Source of the DNA: CBDAUN01 sp965214615
Lineage (GTDB): Bacteria; Pseudomonadota; Gammaproteobacteria; Arenicellales; JAJDZL01
Reading direction: 5' to 3'
Length of the DNA stretch: 64,000 bases
Assembly (NCBI GenBank): GCA_965214615.1
Contig: OZ243952.1
Span: 248,001-312,000 of the forward strand
This document shows, one piece after another, positions 1 to 10,008 of this stretch (position 1 is its first letter; each line of letters starts with the position of its first letter). Made by a program: the position numbers and the translations under genes. The notes under the pieces are model-generated. The model was not told where the DNA came from. It did no database searches and was given only the letters and a program-made list of their open reading frames with translations.

Positions 1-387
1 ATTGTAATTAAGTACAACCCAATTGATAATAGCCCCGTCCTTCCTCGTCGTTGGGCGAAAGCATTTGATGAGTTTTGGGGGTCTGGATTGCGTTGTCTTG
101 CCATCGTTGGCAACCTGCCAAATTTTTTTGATCGAGCGATTGAGGATCTCAAAAATAAGCCAATCTTCGTTTCAAGTACGTTCACGCAATTACCGATTGG
201 ACCACGCGTAGCAATGGTTGGTTCCGGTTGTACGGTAGCTCTCTTTAATACTATTGGCTGTGGTTCTACCAATCGCTTACTGATAATTCCTGAAGACATG
301 CAAGACATCGATCGCCCAGGGGAGGTCGCACTTGCAAGGTATTCAGGTTTAGTCTTTGATTTGAACGAATTCTTAAGGCAATTCTGA
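1..387 (+). CDS. 3' end of a Dpd-cluster gene, probably DpdF or DpdE (partial)
   Basis: The reading frame is open from the first base of the window and ends at a TGA at 385-387, so only the last 128 residues are present. The stop overlaps the ATG of the next gene by one base, which places it in the same operon as dpdG. I recognise no motif in this tail. It contains a glycine-rich stretch (MVGSGCTVALF) followed by an acidic segment. In dpd clusters the genes beyond dpdG are normally the helicases DpdF and DpdE, so by gene order this is most likely the C-terminus of DpdF. That is inference from position, not from sequence similarity that I can see. Confidence 0.55.
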   Translation: MVIKYNPIDNSPVLPRRWAKAFDEFWGSGLRCLAIVGNLPNFFDRAIEDLKNKPIFVSSTFTQLPIGPRVAMVGSGCTVALFNTIGCGSTNRLLIIPEDMQDIDRPGEVALARYSGLVFDLNEFLRQF

Positions 388-1253
388 TGAGTGAAATTAC
401 TTTTTTCGGAGCCACACCTAACCGGTTGGCGGTGCTCTATAGATGTCTTGCAAACGAAAATGAAAAGGCGCAGAAGCGTGAGAATCTAGCGGCGCTCATT
501 GCTCCCCAAAGCCTTGCAAATAATGATGCTGATGTTGAATTTGCCGCATTTGTTGATTGTCTTACAGTCGGCAAAAGAATTGGTCTGTTTTCGGAAGAGA
601 GTGGGGTTGTTCGTTTAACCGATCCGTCATCGGCAAAAGTAGTTGCGAACTCATTTGAAGACGAACTTGCCAAACGACTGGTTGATAGTGCTAAATCTGC
701 CTCGAATGACGCAGTCGCAGGAGTAATTGCTTGGATGCTTTGTCAGGATCCCCTAACCCCTCTCAAGTGGAGTGGCTCATCTTCTGTCATGCTGCTAAGA
801 CGACAGTTTCGAGAAGAAATTGAAACAGATTTCGGAATGTCCAACGACTCCACTTTTCAGCAGGCAGTGTATTGGGGGCGTGCTCTCGGTTTTGTGTCGA
901 GGTTGAAACTTAACGAAGAAGTTGTCATTCCAGACCCGACCGAAGCGATAGAACGCCGACTCAAAGGGATATTGCCTCTCGGAAAGGACATTCTGTTGAG
1001 AACGTTTCTTTCAGATTTAGCAAAATGTTGTCCGGTTTTTGAGGGTGGCTGTGTTCGGTCGGAAGTAGAGGGGTGGATGCGGCCTGAGTTCATCAAATGG
1101 AATGAAGGGTCTGTTTCGTCCTCTACAGCATTAGGGTTACAACGTCTTCAGTTACGCGGTACGATTGATTTGAAACGTCTGGACGACGGACAAGTAATCT
1201 TTGTCAACGGTATGTTGAATGACGGTCGTGTATCCCACATAAGTCGAAATTAA
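387..1253 (+). CDS. dpdG: DpdG, Dpd restriction-module protein
   Basis: This 288-residue protein has no catalytic motif I can name. The call rests on its size and its place directly before a large P-loop ATPase and a giant helicase in a cluster that also carries dpdA, dpdB and queC. In Salmonella Montevideo dpdG is one of the genes linked to restriction of DNA lacking the deazaguanine mark. The ATG overlaps the upstream stop (TGATG), and the next gene starts 10 bases after its stop, so translation is probably coupled. Low-complexity and membrane segments are absent, so a soluble cytoplasmic protein is expected. Confidence 0.65.
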   Translation: MSEITFFGATPNRLAVLYRCLANENEKAQKRENLAALIAPQSLANNDADVEFAAFVDCLTVGKRIGLFSEESGVVRLTDPSSAKVVANSFEDELAKRLVDSAKSASNDAVAGVIAWMLCQDPLTPLKWSGSSSVMLLRRQFREEIETDFGMSNDSTFQQAVYWGRALGFVSRLKLNEEVVIPDPTEAIERRLKGILPLGKDILLRTFLSDLAKCCPVFEGGCVRSEVEGWMRPEFIKWNEGSVSSSTALGLQRLQLRGTIDLKRLDDGQVIFVNGMLNDGRVSHISRN

Positions 1254-1263
1254 AGGCAAATAG

Positions 1264-4236
1264 ATGACGGAACTTTGCTGGAAACCAGAACTTGTTCGCA
1301 AGGTGATTAATCACGATGCTGATTTCGTGCCTGATTCTGTTTTTTGGGCCGTGGACGTTGACGCGCCACTAAATTTCAAGGTTACTAACAACGATGCAGG
1401 GTCTAAGGTTACAACGGACGAACTCGTTACACGCTTTCTTGACTCATCTTACAACCACTACCAATTGGCCGTGCTCGGAGCTTCCGGAACTGGCAAATCG
1501 CATCTAATTCATCGAATGCGGCAGCGAATTCGAGATTACCCTAGATTCGAGGTTGTCGCAGTACGTCGCTTAGAGACAAATCTCCGGGCAATTATCCAAA
1601 AACTTATCGATCAATTGCCTACAGGCCAGCAAGAATATTATCGCGCTGAATTGGACAAGGCGAAACCAGAATTGTCGACCCCAGAGTTGCAAAGAAGCAC
1701 ACTATTAGACAACCTATCGCAGGCAATTGAGGAAGATTTCCGAAGACCAGATTCAGGAATTGATCCTGAGTTTGAGGATGAACTTCTCAGCACGCTTCCT
1801 AATATGTTTCGTGATCCAAATCTAAGGGATGAGAAGTTCTTGGCACCAGGAGAGATTATCCCAGCACTTGTGGAGCGCTTGTTTTCCAGTAAGGAAGGAA
1901 AACGTCTTGAGGAAAGGTTACTTTTCGAAACTTCAAATTTACCCTTGGAAGGAATTAAATTAACCAGTTGTTCCATACAAGCCCGGCAAGCAATCGATCT
2001 CTTTCTTTACAACTCCAAACACACTGTACCATCAACTTTGTCGGTGATTAACCGTTGCCTTGATCGAGCAATAGCAAGGGCGCTAAATTTTAGTGGTGAT
2101 CAACTCGGTGCTTTGATGGGTGAAATCCGAGAGTATCTCAAATCGCAGGATAAAGAACTAATAATTCTATTTGAAGAATTTGCGCGTCTTCAAGGTTATG
2201 ACTCTGCCATGCTTGAGGCATTGCTCGTTCAAGGTGATGAATCGCGTTGTAACGTTCGATGGGCACTTGCGTGCACGACCGGAAGATTCCGAGAATTTCC
2301 TGATACTGTGCTTACCCGTTTGAATGGAATAGTTGACATGGATTGCTCGCCTCCCAAGCGCGGTGCCAAGGAGTTCGCTGGCCGTTATCTGAACGCGGTA
2401 CGTGTCGGGCGTGATGAAATTGATAGGGCATTTGACGGGTCTAGCAACGATGGCGTGCCGAATGCTTGTGAGGAATGTCCTAAGCAAGATAATTGCAAAG
2501 CTACGTTTGGAGTCACTGAAGAGGGCTACTCGCTCTATCCTTTTACGAATGTCGCATTGGAAACTATGGTGGAAGCCGTAGGATTGGATTTTACGACTAA
2601 ATTTAATCCTAGATTTTTCCAACAAAAAATATTGAGCCCGATCCTTATAGGAGAAGCCGATGCATTGATTTCTGATGAATTTCCAACTGAGACGCTAGTA
2701 ACTGGTATGGACTTACCATTGTTGAAACCGGTAGAACGAGCGCAGTTAAGTGAAATGACGGGAAGAGACTCTGCGCGGTATGAAGTATTTTTTCAATTGT
2801 GGTCGGGCGGTAGATTTCAACAACCACCGAAAGACGTAATGCGAGCATTTGGGCTCAGTCCACTCAAAGGGCTAAGCCTTCTCGAACCGGAGGATGCTGA
2901 AACTAATTTAGATCCTGATCCGCCTGCACCACCCAACCCTCGACAGAATGAAGTTTCGGAAAGTCTAGATGCGTGGCTAAGAGGTGAACCACTGAATCAG
3001 ACAACTGCTCAGAAAATTCGTACAGCGCTTTTCCCACTGATCGAACGTGCAATTGATTGGGATGCTATCGGATTGGCTCCAAGTCAATTTGCTGCTGCGA
3101 CTAAACCTCGGCCATTCCGAAATACAAGTATTTCATTCATTCGGCAAGCGACGACAGGTGTAATTTCTTCGTCGATAAGTATCGAATTGCCTCTGCAAAA
3201 TGCTACTGATGGATTTAATCGAGCGGTTATCGCTTTTGAAACTCTATTGAATTCAACAAGTGATTTGGAGGACGGACGAAGTTTATATCGCTTTGCCGTT
3301 CTGTCAGAACTTGTGAACTCATGTGCGGACGACATTGTCAAGCAACTCGCGCGTCTTCGTGGGGAGTCAACGAAGTGGGACCCGATTCCTGGGGTTGTGG
3401 AACTGTTGCTTGTGGGTGCAGCGCTTGGTGGCGCGATGACAGCTACGGATGCGCAATCAGATGAAGGTTTAATTAAAGCTCTGTTCAGCGCAATATCACA
3501 GGAATGCCCCCAGACAACGGGCAACTTAAGAGATATCTATGACTTGCTCTTCAAAGAACGTAAGAACTTTCAAAACCTTCTGCGAAACCACGTATCAGTT
3601 ACTAAAGGAGGACAGGTGGGGCGCTTCATCAACCCTACTTTCCCACTAGAGGCGGCGCGTCTTTTTCGGAGACGAAATTGGCAACTGAAGCTTCAACCTG
3701 AAGACCTTCCTGAACCATATAAGGAGGTGGGAAACATTTATAGAAAAGTACAGGAACGTCTTCATTCGTCACTATTGCAAGAGCAGTCCGAGCGTTCTTG
3801 TTGGCTTAGTGAGGTCGAGGTGCAACTGGGGTCGAGTTTTGATAAACGACAGATAAATGATGCGATTGATTCCGCACTAAATACTGCGATCAAGGGAGGT
3901 TTGCGAGGTAACTGGACGAAGCTTACAGATGCAAAGGAAGCATTTGCCGGTATTCAATTCTCTGCTGCTGTTGAAGCTGCAAAGCGAATTCGAGATGCCA
4001 ATCCGCCAGAGAGCGCACTTCCGCATTTTGCGCGTGCAAAGCGGAATGCTGTGGAAGCCACTCGAAGTCTTATCGAGCAATGGGATAATTTTCTCTCTAG
4101 TGCCGAATATGAGGTGAATGATATAAAAGTTGACAGTGAGACTGCGGAAATCGCACAGGCGACAGAACGATTGAATCTTGCGTTTTCAGCATTGATCGAT
4201 GAATTGTCAGAAATAGAGTCGAGTCAGGATGCATGA
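1264..4236 (+). CDS. dpdH: DpdH, P-loop ATPase of the Dpd restriction module
   Basis: A 990-residue protein with a clear Walker A motif (GASGTGKS, about residues 71-78) and an acidic Walker-B-like strand (LIILFEEFARL) near residue 300. A cysteine cluster (CEECPKQDNC, about residues 401-410) could bind zinc. The C-terminal third is rich in charged helices. The size, the ATPase domain and the position between DpdG and DpdI fit DpdH. The family is thought to act with the DpdJ helicase in recognising or processing foreign DNA, but its exact step is unknown. Its stop overlaps the next ATG by four bases (ATGA), a sign of coupled translation. Alternative: a generic DNA-translocating ATPase of another defence system, unlikely given the neighbours. 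Confidence 0.75.
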   Translation: MTELCWKPELVRKVINHDADFVPDSVFWAVDVDAPLNFKVTNNDAGSKVTTDELVTRFLDSSYNHYQLAVLGASGTGKSHLIHRMRQRIRDYPRFEVVAVRRLETNLRAIIQKLIDQLPTGQQEYYRAELDKAKPELSTPELQRSTLLDNLSQAIEEDFRRPDSGIDPEFEDELLSTLPNMFRDPNLRDEKFLAPGEIIPALVERLFSSKEGKRLEERLLFETSNLPLEGIKLTSCSIQARQAIDLFLYNSKHTVPSTLSVINRCLDRAIARALNFSGDQLGALMGEIREYLKSQDKELIILFEEFARLQGYDSAMLEALLVQGDESRCNVRWALACTTGRFREFPDTVLTRLNGIVDMDCSPPKRGAKEFAGRYLNAVRVGRDEIDRAFDGSSNDGVPNACEECPKQDNCKATFGVTEEGYSLYPFTNVALETMVEAVGLDFTTKFNPRFFQQKILSPILIGEADALISDEFPTETLVTGMDLPLLKPVERAQLSEMTGRDSARYEVFFQLWSGGRFQQPPKDVMRAFGLSPLKGLSLLEPEDAETNLDPDPPAPPNPRQNEVSESLDAWLRGEPLNQTTAQKIRTALFPLIERAIDWDAIGLAPSQFAAATKPRPFRNTSISFIRQATTGVISSSISIELPLQNATDGFNRAVIAFETLLNSTSDLEDGRSLYRFAVLSELVNSCADDIVKQLARLRGESTKWDPIPGVVELLLVGAALGGAMTATDAQSDEGLIKALFSAISQECPQTTGNLRDIYDLLFKERKNFQNLLRNHVSVTKGGQVGRFINPTFPLEAARLFRRRNWQLKLQPEDLPEPYKEVGNIYRKVQERLHSSLLQEQSERSCWLSEVEVQLGSSFDKRQINDAIDSALNTAIKGGLRGNWTKLTDAKEAFAGIQFSAAVEAAKRIRDANPPESALPHFARAKRNAVEATRSLIEQWDNFLSSAEYEVNDIKVDSETAEIAQATERLNLAFSALIDELSEIESSQDA

Positions 4237-4955
4237 CTAACCTTATTGAACGTTCTGAGAAACTGGGTGCGGAAGTTGAAGAGATGATCGCCTTAGAGAG
4301 TATTTCCAATCAGGTAGAGGCGATAAAGACCCGTGCCTCTCAACTTGAGAATGTTCTGGAGAAACTGCGCTTAAACTTATCCATCGCGTATAGACTCAAA
4401 AACAGTACTGATGCAATTGAGTGCGTAACCTCATTCAGTAGCATGGAGGGAATTCGACACCGCCTTTCTGAATATCAGAAACAGCTTGCTGATAATCCAA
4501 CTTTTGTACAGCAACCAACTGACATCCAACTGAAAACGCTTCAGCCGATAGAAAAATATACCGAAGATATTCGTGTTTCTGCTGACAGCGCATGGAAACT
4601 GTACGTTCAACAACAATTACCAATTATCAGTAAAGAGCTTTTCGATGCACTCTCTAAAGTGCCTAGCTTAAAGTCCAGGGTCCGCAACTTTCGGGACAAG
4701 TGGCAAATGGTGGGTACATTCAGTATTAAGGCACCTGAAAGTGACAGAGAAATTTGTCGAACAAAAGAGTTGATCCTTGAATGTCGCCAGGCATGGGATG
4801 AACTAGATGCCGAAGAAGTGCCTAATGACGTAATGAAACTGCTCCAAGAAGCTACGAACTCACAAGGTGCGCAGTTATCACGACTTACTCCGACGGCTCT
4901 GAGTTGGCTGGACAAGCACGAACTAACGAACAATTTTAGGATTCGTATTCGGTGA
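4233..4955 (+). CDS. dpdI: DpdI, helical accessory protein of the Dpd system
   Basis: A 240-residue protein predicted to be almost entirely helical, with heptad-like stretches near residues 15-60 (a likely coiled coil). No enzymatic motif is visible. Small size and location between the DpdH ATPase and the DpdJ helicase identify it as DpdI by gene order. Start and stop overlap both neighbours by four bases (ATGA before, GTGA after), so the three proteins are likely made in balanced amounts and may form a complex. The role beyond participation in the restriction phenotype is not known. Confidence 0.6.
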   Translation: MTNLIERSEKLGAEVEEMIALESISNQVEAIKTRASQLENVLEKLRLNLSIAYRLKNSTDAIECVTSFSSMEGIRHRLSEYQKQLADNPTFVQQPTDIQLKTLQPIEKYTEDIRVSADSAWKLYVQQQLPIISKELFDALSKVPSLKSRVRNFRDKWQMVGTFSIKAPESDREICRTKELILECRQAWDELDAEEVPNDVMKLLQEATNSQGAQLSRLTPTALSWLDKHELTNNFRIRIR

Positions 4956-7900
4956 ACATTGACCAACAGCATGAAGAAGCCCTAAATGCGATTGAAGAAG
5001 TAGAATTGTTGTCATTAAGGTGGGGTGATGTCAACGGTTCACTCGACCGAGTTGAACTCTTAGACATCGTTGCACTTAAAGTTGGGACCGATTACGCGGA
5101 AGAGATCGTCGAATCCCTCATCGATTCAGCACTGATTTACGCATTTGATGTTTCTAGTGGTGAGAGGTACCGTTCGAGATTCGCAGAAGCAATGCGATTG
5201 CTCGTCAATGCCCGGCAAATCTTCTGGGGTGAGACTTGGCGTGGCGCACCGTTTCTCGTGTCTGATTTCCGAGTAGATTTACGACAACGCCGTTATCCTA
5301 GGCGCGATAGGGACCCTGAAGAGTTGGTTGGCGCACTAGACCACATAAAAGATTTACAACGTGAAGTCTTCTCTGCTATTTCGCCGGAAAAAATCTCGCG
5401 CTTTCAGGAATCCGCAACAAGACGTTTGTTATCTCAGTTTCATAAAGACATTGGAACTATCATCACAGCCGGCACCGGCTCTGGAAAGACATGGGCATTC
5501 TATCTGCCTGTGCTGACTAGAATTTCCGAACTTGCTACACCGAGGGAATACTGGACAAAGGCGATTGCAATTTATCCTCGGAACGAACTCCTCAAAGATC
5601 AACTCACCGAAGCGTATCGCAATGTACGCAAGGCGAACGCCGTTCTAAACCGGCCGGGATGCCGCCCTTTGCGGTTGGGGGCATATTTTGGTTACACACC
5701 AAAGTCTACTTCCGACTATCACTTGAAAAATTGGCGAAAGGCGACCGGAGATTCTCAAGCCCGTGTTTGTCCTTTTCTTCGATGTGATTGCGACGGAGAT
5801 TTACATTGGAATGACATCGATCGGTCAAAGGGTCGAGAACGCTTGGTTTGCGCTTTAGAATGTGGACACGTCTACGAAGAGCAAGTTCTACCATTAACTC
5901 GCAAAAGTATTCGTCAACGGCAACCGGACATCATCTTTACGACAACGGAGATGCTAAATAGATCATTGTCTGACCAGTACAATCGCCATCTCTTTGGTGT
6001 CAACGTGTCGCCTGCGCGTCAACCAAAATTTTTGCTGCTCGACGAAGCGCATACCTACAACGGTGTCGCAGGAGCGCAGGTTGCGCTCGCCTTAAGGCGT
6101 TGGCGAGCATTGCTGAGCGGACCAATCCATTGGGTTGGCTTATCAGCAACGTTAGAACAAGCTCAGACGTTTTTTGCGCATTTGACCGGGTTGTACTCTG
6201 ATCAAGTGTCCGAAGTGTCTGCCGCCGAAGAAGACATGGATTACGAAGGAAGGGAGTATCAACTTGTTATAAGAGGTGATCCTGCTTCGAGTGCGGCACT
6301 TCTTTCGACATCAATCCAAGCGGCAATGCTAATTGCCCGAATTCTAGACACTCCTCACAACATTTCTCAGGGTAGATTTGGAACAAAACTCTTCGCATTT
6401 ACTGACGATCTCGACGTAACTCATCGATTATTTGATGACTTAAGACATGCAGAGGGTTACGACGTTTTCGAAAATTTCGAACCAACAAGAGGAACTCTAG
6501 CAGCATTGCGAGATGATGCTAGGCGTGATGGAGATCGCCGTGAGCGTGAGAATGCAGCGCAAATTTGGAATTTACCGAAAGCAATTGGACACAATCTAAG
6601 TGACCCACTTACGGTGGCACGAACGACGTCGCGCGATCCTGGCGTTAATCGTGAGGCGAACGTTATTGTTGCTACTTCGGCACTTGAAGTTGGGTTTAAC
6701 GATCCAGATGTAGGAGCGATTCTGCAGCACAAGGCGCCGAGAAATTTTGCATCGTTTTTACAACGGCGCGGACGCGCCGGACGACACAAAAGGATGCGGC
6801 CATTGACAGTGACGGTCTTATCGGATTACGGTCGAGATCGGCAACTTTTTCAATCGTTTGAGCATTTGTTCGAACCGGCTTTGACAGTTCAGTCACTGCC
6901 GATACAGAACCAATACGTGCTGCGGATGCAGGCTACATTTGCTCTCCTTGACTGGATTGCTTATCGTCCGACACCAGATAAATACACGCGAGGGCATGTC
7001 TGGAGGACGGCGTCAATGCCGTCTAGTCGCAACTTTGATGATTCAAAGTTCAGAAAGCACCTTCGGAATCAATTGTCGTTGCTGGTGAAAGGTGATCAGG
7101 AGGCACTTGATGCTCTTGCAAAACATTTGAAATATGCTTTGAATGTCGACGATGAGACAATCAACCGAATCCTCTGGGAACCTCCTCGTTCGATCCTTTT
7201 AGAAGTAGCGCCGACACTCCTTAGACGGATATACCGTGACTGGAAACTTGCATGGGGTTCTAGTAATCGAGAATATGAACAATACATTTTTGATCATCCC
7301 ATTCCTGAGGCTGTTCCTCGTACGCTATTTGCAGATCTAAATCTTCCTGATGTAGAAATCTCGCTCCCTGCCGCTACCAAAAACAGCGATGTAGTACCAG
7401 AATATCTTCCAATCCAGCAAGCGCTTACCCTATGTGCACCGGGTAACGTTTCTCGGCGATTCGGAGATGCCTATGGTGGACTTGCTCACTGGTTTCCTGT
7501 GCCGTTGGGTAAGGCCGTTCACGAAATTTCAGTTGATGATTTTTCCGAAGTACATGAGTTAGTCGGTCAGTTCGATGGTGAAGGTGAGGAAGGTCATGTG
7601 AACTTACCGGTCTACCGACCTTGGAGTATCAGGCTCGAAAAGGCAACTCGAGGAAACGTACGTTCTACTTCGAAATCATTTCTCTCTTGGGCAAGCGATG
7701 TCGTAGGTAGTGGAACTCCGGTTTCGATTTCACCTCCGATTCGCACCGCATGGAGAGAGGTAGTGCGGGACTTGCGCTTATTTCTTCATCAGTTTGATTC
7801 GGGTGTGAGCGTTCGCCGCTTTGCAACTGGCGCGTGTGCCGAGATAAAACGTCCCCGTCAAGAAGATCAGATTGTTGATGTAACCTTTGTGACGAGAAAT

Positions 7901-9478
7901 GGTGAGGCTGCTGCAGTTGGATATGAGTTCGAAACCGACGGCCTTGCATTAGACCTCAAGTTTAATTTTGATCAAGAGTTAACTTCAATTGCATTCGAAC
8001 CCTCACTCGAACGAGCATTGCGTTCGATTTTGTTCGCGAAACTTACCGTTGACGATAAAGAATTACCCCGTGACATGAATAAATTTCAACGTGAGTGGTT
8101 GCGACAAATATTCTTGCTGACTGCCGTTAGACGCTCAAAGGCAACTGGCAAAACCTTGGTGGACTCTGCCGAGGCGTTGGTGTCAGAAAGTGATGCCTTG
8201 TGCTTTGAAGAGATATTGAATGCCATGATTGGCGTGCAGCATACAAGACATGAGTCAGGGAGTGACAACGGAGAGTTGGAGGTGCAAACGGATGAAGAAG
8301 ATAACCATAGAAATCGTCTCGATCGCCTAAAAAACACCCTTATTGCTCGTCTTGAAGATCGAACTGTGAGATCTCGTATTTTTCATTCTTTGCAAGTTAC
8401 CTTATCGGGTGGTGGCAAGGAGCGAAGTGGGTTTTTGCGTAGAACTCTCGAGTCGACAATTGCTGATGCCCTGGTCGCGGCGGTTAGTGCCAGTGCACCA
8501 CGTCATGTGGCTACTGAGTCGTTAGTTGCAGACGTTATACGGAATCCGGAAGTGTCGGATGAGTTCACAATCTGGATCACGGAAACGACCGTTGGTGGCG
8601 CTGGTGTTTTACAGGCAATGGCAGTGCAATACGCTCGCTACCCACGCTCATTTTATCTCGCTTTGGAGGCAGTTCTCGAACCCAGTGATTTGGAAATGAC
8701 CTCAGAGGCTCTTCGCCAGACATACGAACTTATGATATCGGACGAGGAAGTCGGTCGCGGTGTGGGATCTGTACGGGGCGAAACAAGTCATAAAGCGCGA
8801 ACTGATAAGCGTGAGAAACTTCTCGACGTTCTTGATGAACGTGGCGTAGAATTTACCCGTTCCTTTGTAGTGTCACTCAATTCACGAATTTTGACACCTG
8901 GTGCGCGTAAGCAACTTGACAATGTTGTTCTAGAGATGCTTAATTTGTGGGATGCGACCGAGAACGCAGTTGGTTTGGAATTGGACCAAAAGGAAGTCGC
9001 AGTTCTAGGGGCGCTTGATGACGTCGTGTTAACCGCAGGCAAAGACGCTGGTTTATTCAGGGATAACTCTAGGCCGAATGAACGTGCGAGGGCGCTTGAG
9101 GGTCTGCTTTGGCCAAAAACTGATGCACTTCGCCGCAAAGCTCTCGAGACGTGGACTCCATTTAGAAATCTGATTACACCGGTACCACAACTCGTTCGGA
9201 GTATTTTGCTCGACTCCGTTAGTGTTACTCTTTCGGTGGATGAAGATGGGTGGAGAGATGCGCTAGTTCACACCTTATCGTCGGATGGCTCCGCTCGACT
9301 CGAAGTTCCTATCTGGAAATCTCACGAGTTGAAGCTTGCGATTTTCGAATTGCTGGCATATCCCGTTGCTGTTGGACACCTTCAATTCTACCCAGTTTTG
9401 GAACGAATCTCAAAAGATCTAACCGATAGGGAAGACAGAAAATACATCGCCCATTTTATAGTCAGGGAGCAAGTCTAG
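4952..9478 (+). CDS. dpdJ: DpdJ, very large DEAD/DEAH-box helicase
   Basis: A 1508-residue superfamily 2 helicase. Motif I (TAGTGSGKT) lies near residue 172, motif II (LLDEAHTY) near residue 361, the SAT motif (LSATLE) near residue 396 and motif VI (QRRGRAGR) near residue 604. Between motifs I and II a set of cysteines (CPFLRCDCDGD ... CALECGHVY, residues about 272-310) looks like a zinc-binding insert. The remaining 850 residues show no motif I recognise. The start is GTG overlapping the dpdI stop, and the stop TAG overlaps the GTG of dpdK. In the Salmonella cluster DpdJ has been suggested to contribute to restriction. It probably translocates along or unwinds unmarked DNA so that a nuclease such as DpdK can act (inference). 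Confidence 0.8.
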   Translation: MNIDQQHEEALNAIEEVELLSLRWGDVNGSLDRVELLDIVALKVGTDYAEEIVESLIDSALIYAFDVSSGERYRSRFAEAMRLLVNARQIFWGETWRGAPFLVSDFRVDLRQRRYPRRDRDPEELVGALDHIKDLQREVFSAISPEKISRFQESATRRLLSQFHKDIGTIITAGTGSGKTWAFYLPVLTRISELATPREYWTKAIAIYPRNELLKDQLTEAYRNVRKANAVLNRPGCRPLRLGAYFGYTPKSTSDYHLKNWRKATGDSQARVCPFLRCDCDGDLHWNDIDRSKGRERLVCALECGHVYEEQVLPLTRKSIRQRQPDIIFTTTEMLNRSLSDQYNRHLFGVNVSPARQPKFLLLDEAHTYNGVAGAQVALALRRWRALLSGPIHWVGLSATLEQAQTFFAHLTGLYSDQVSEVSAAEEDMDYEGREYQLVIRGDPASSAALLSTSIQAAMLIARILDTPHNISQGRFGTKLFAFTDDLDVTHRLFDDLRHAEGYDVFENFEPTRGTLAALRDDARRDGDRRERENAAQIWNLPKAIGHNLSDPLTVARTTSRDPGVNREANVIVATSALEVGFNDPDVGAILQHKAPRNFASFLQRRGRAGRHKRMRPLTVTVLSDYGRDRQLFQSFEHLFEPALTVQSLPIQNQYVLRMQATFALLDWIAYRPTPDKYTRGHVWRTASMPSSRNFDDSKFRKHLRNQLSLLVKGDQEALDALAKHLKYALNVDDETINRILWEPPRSILLEVAPTLLRRIYRDWKLAWGSSNREYEQYIFDHPIPEAVPRTLFADLNLPDVEISLPAATKNSDVVPEYLPIQQALTLCAPGNVSRRFGDAYGGLAHWFPVPLGKAVHEISVDDFSEVHELVGQFDGEGEEGHVNLPVYRPWSIRLEKATRGNVRSTSKSFLSWASDVVGSGTPVSISPPIRTAWREVVRDLRLFLHQFDSGVSVRRFATGACAEIKRPRQEDQIVDVTFVTRNGEAAAVGYEFETDGLALDLKFNFDQELTSIAFEPSLERALRSILFAKLTVDDKELPRDMNKFQREWLRQIFLLTAVRRSKATGKTLVDSAEALVSESDALCFEEILNAMIGVQHTRHESGSDNGELEVQTDEEDNHRNRLDRLKNTLIARLEDRTVRSRIFHSLQVTLSGGGKERSGFLRRTLESTIADALVAAVSASAPRHVATESLVADVIRNPEVSDEFTIWITETTVGGAGVLQAMAVQYARYPRSFYLALEAVLEPSDLEMTSEALRQTYELMISDEEVGRGVGSVRGETSHKARTDKREKLLDVLDERGVEFTRSFVVSLNSRILTPGARKQLDNVVLEMLNLWDATENAVGLELDQKEVAVLGALDDVVLTAGKDAGLFRDNSRPNERARALEGLLWPKTDALRRKALETWTPFRNLITPVPQLVRSILLDSVSVTLSVDEDGWRDALVHTLSSDGSARLEVPIWKSHELKLAIFELLAYPVAVGHLQFYPVLERISKDLTDREDRKYIAHFIVREQV

Positions 9479-10008
9479 TGACAGTGTATCGCGAACTCTC
9501 ACTTCCTTCGCAGAGCCGCGCTATGCAAGATGTCTTACAGTCCTTGTTTTTGGCCGAGTTGGCAAGTCCAAGTTCGGAGCTCTGGATATTGTCTGCGTGG
9601 GTAAGTGACATTGAAGTAATTGATAATCGCGCCCGAGCGTTTTCTGGAATTCGCTCCGACTGGCCTTCCGCAACAATCCGTCTTTCAAGCGTCCTCGAAA
9701 CTCTTACGATTGGCGGCGCCAAGGTGAAGGTTGTGATGCGTGACGTCGAACACAACAAACCATTTCTAAATTCGCTCAGAGACATTCAGCACTTGGTTCC
9801 GGGAGGACTTGGAGTGGTGGTTGCAACGACTGCTCACGACAAAGCTATAGTTGGAGACAATTTCGTTTTTAGTGGTTCGATGAACCTAACCAATTCCGGT
9901 TTAACTACGAATGACGAGCACATGCTCCTTCGAGTTGATCCATCTGCGGCGGCATCCCGTCGACTAGAACTGGAGCGTCAGTGGAAAGGAGAACTCACAT
10001 GGGAATGA
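9478..10008 (+). CDS. dpdK: DpdK, phospholipase-D-like nuclease domain protein
   Basis: A 176-residue protein with one phospholipase D (HKD) motif near residue 120: HDKAIVGDNFVFSGSMN, that is H-x-K-x4-D with a downstream GSMN. One half-site is usual for small PLD nucleases, which dimerise to form the active site. It is the best candidate in the visible part of the cluster for cutting DNA. The start is GTG overlapping the dpdJ stop by one base. The 3' end overlaps the next gene by about ten bases. In Salmonella, dpdK is among the genes needed for the restriction-like phenotype. Confidence 0.8.
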   Translation: MTVYRELSLPSQSRAMQDVLQSLFLAELASPSSELWILSAWVSDIEVIDNRARAFSGIRSDWPSATIRLSSVLETLTIGGAKVKVVMRDVEHNKPFLNSLRDIQHLVPGGLGVVVATTAHDKAIVGDNFVFSGSMNLTNSGLTTNDEHMLLRVDPSAAASRRLELERQWKGELTWE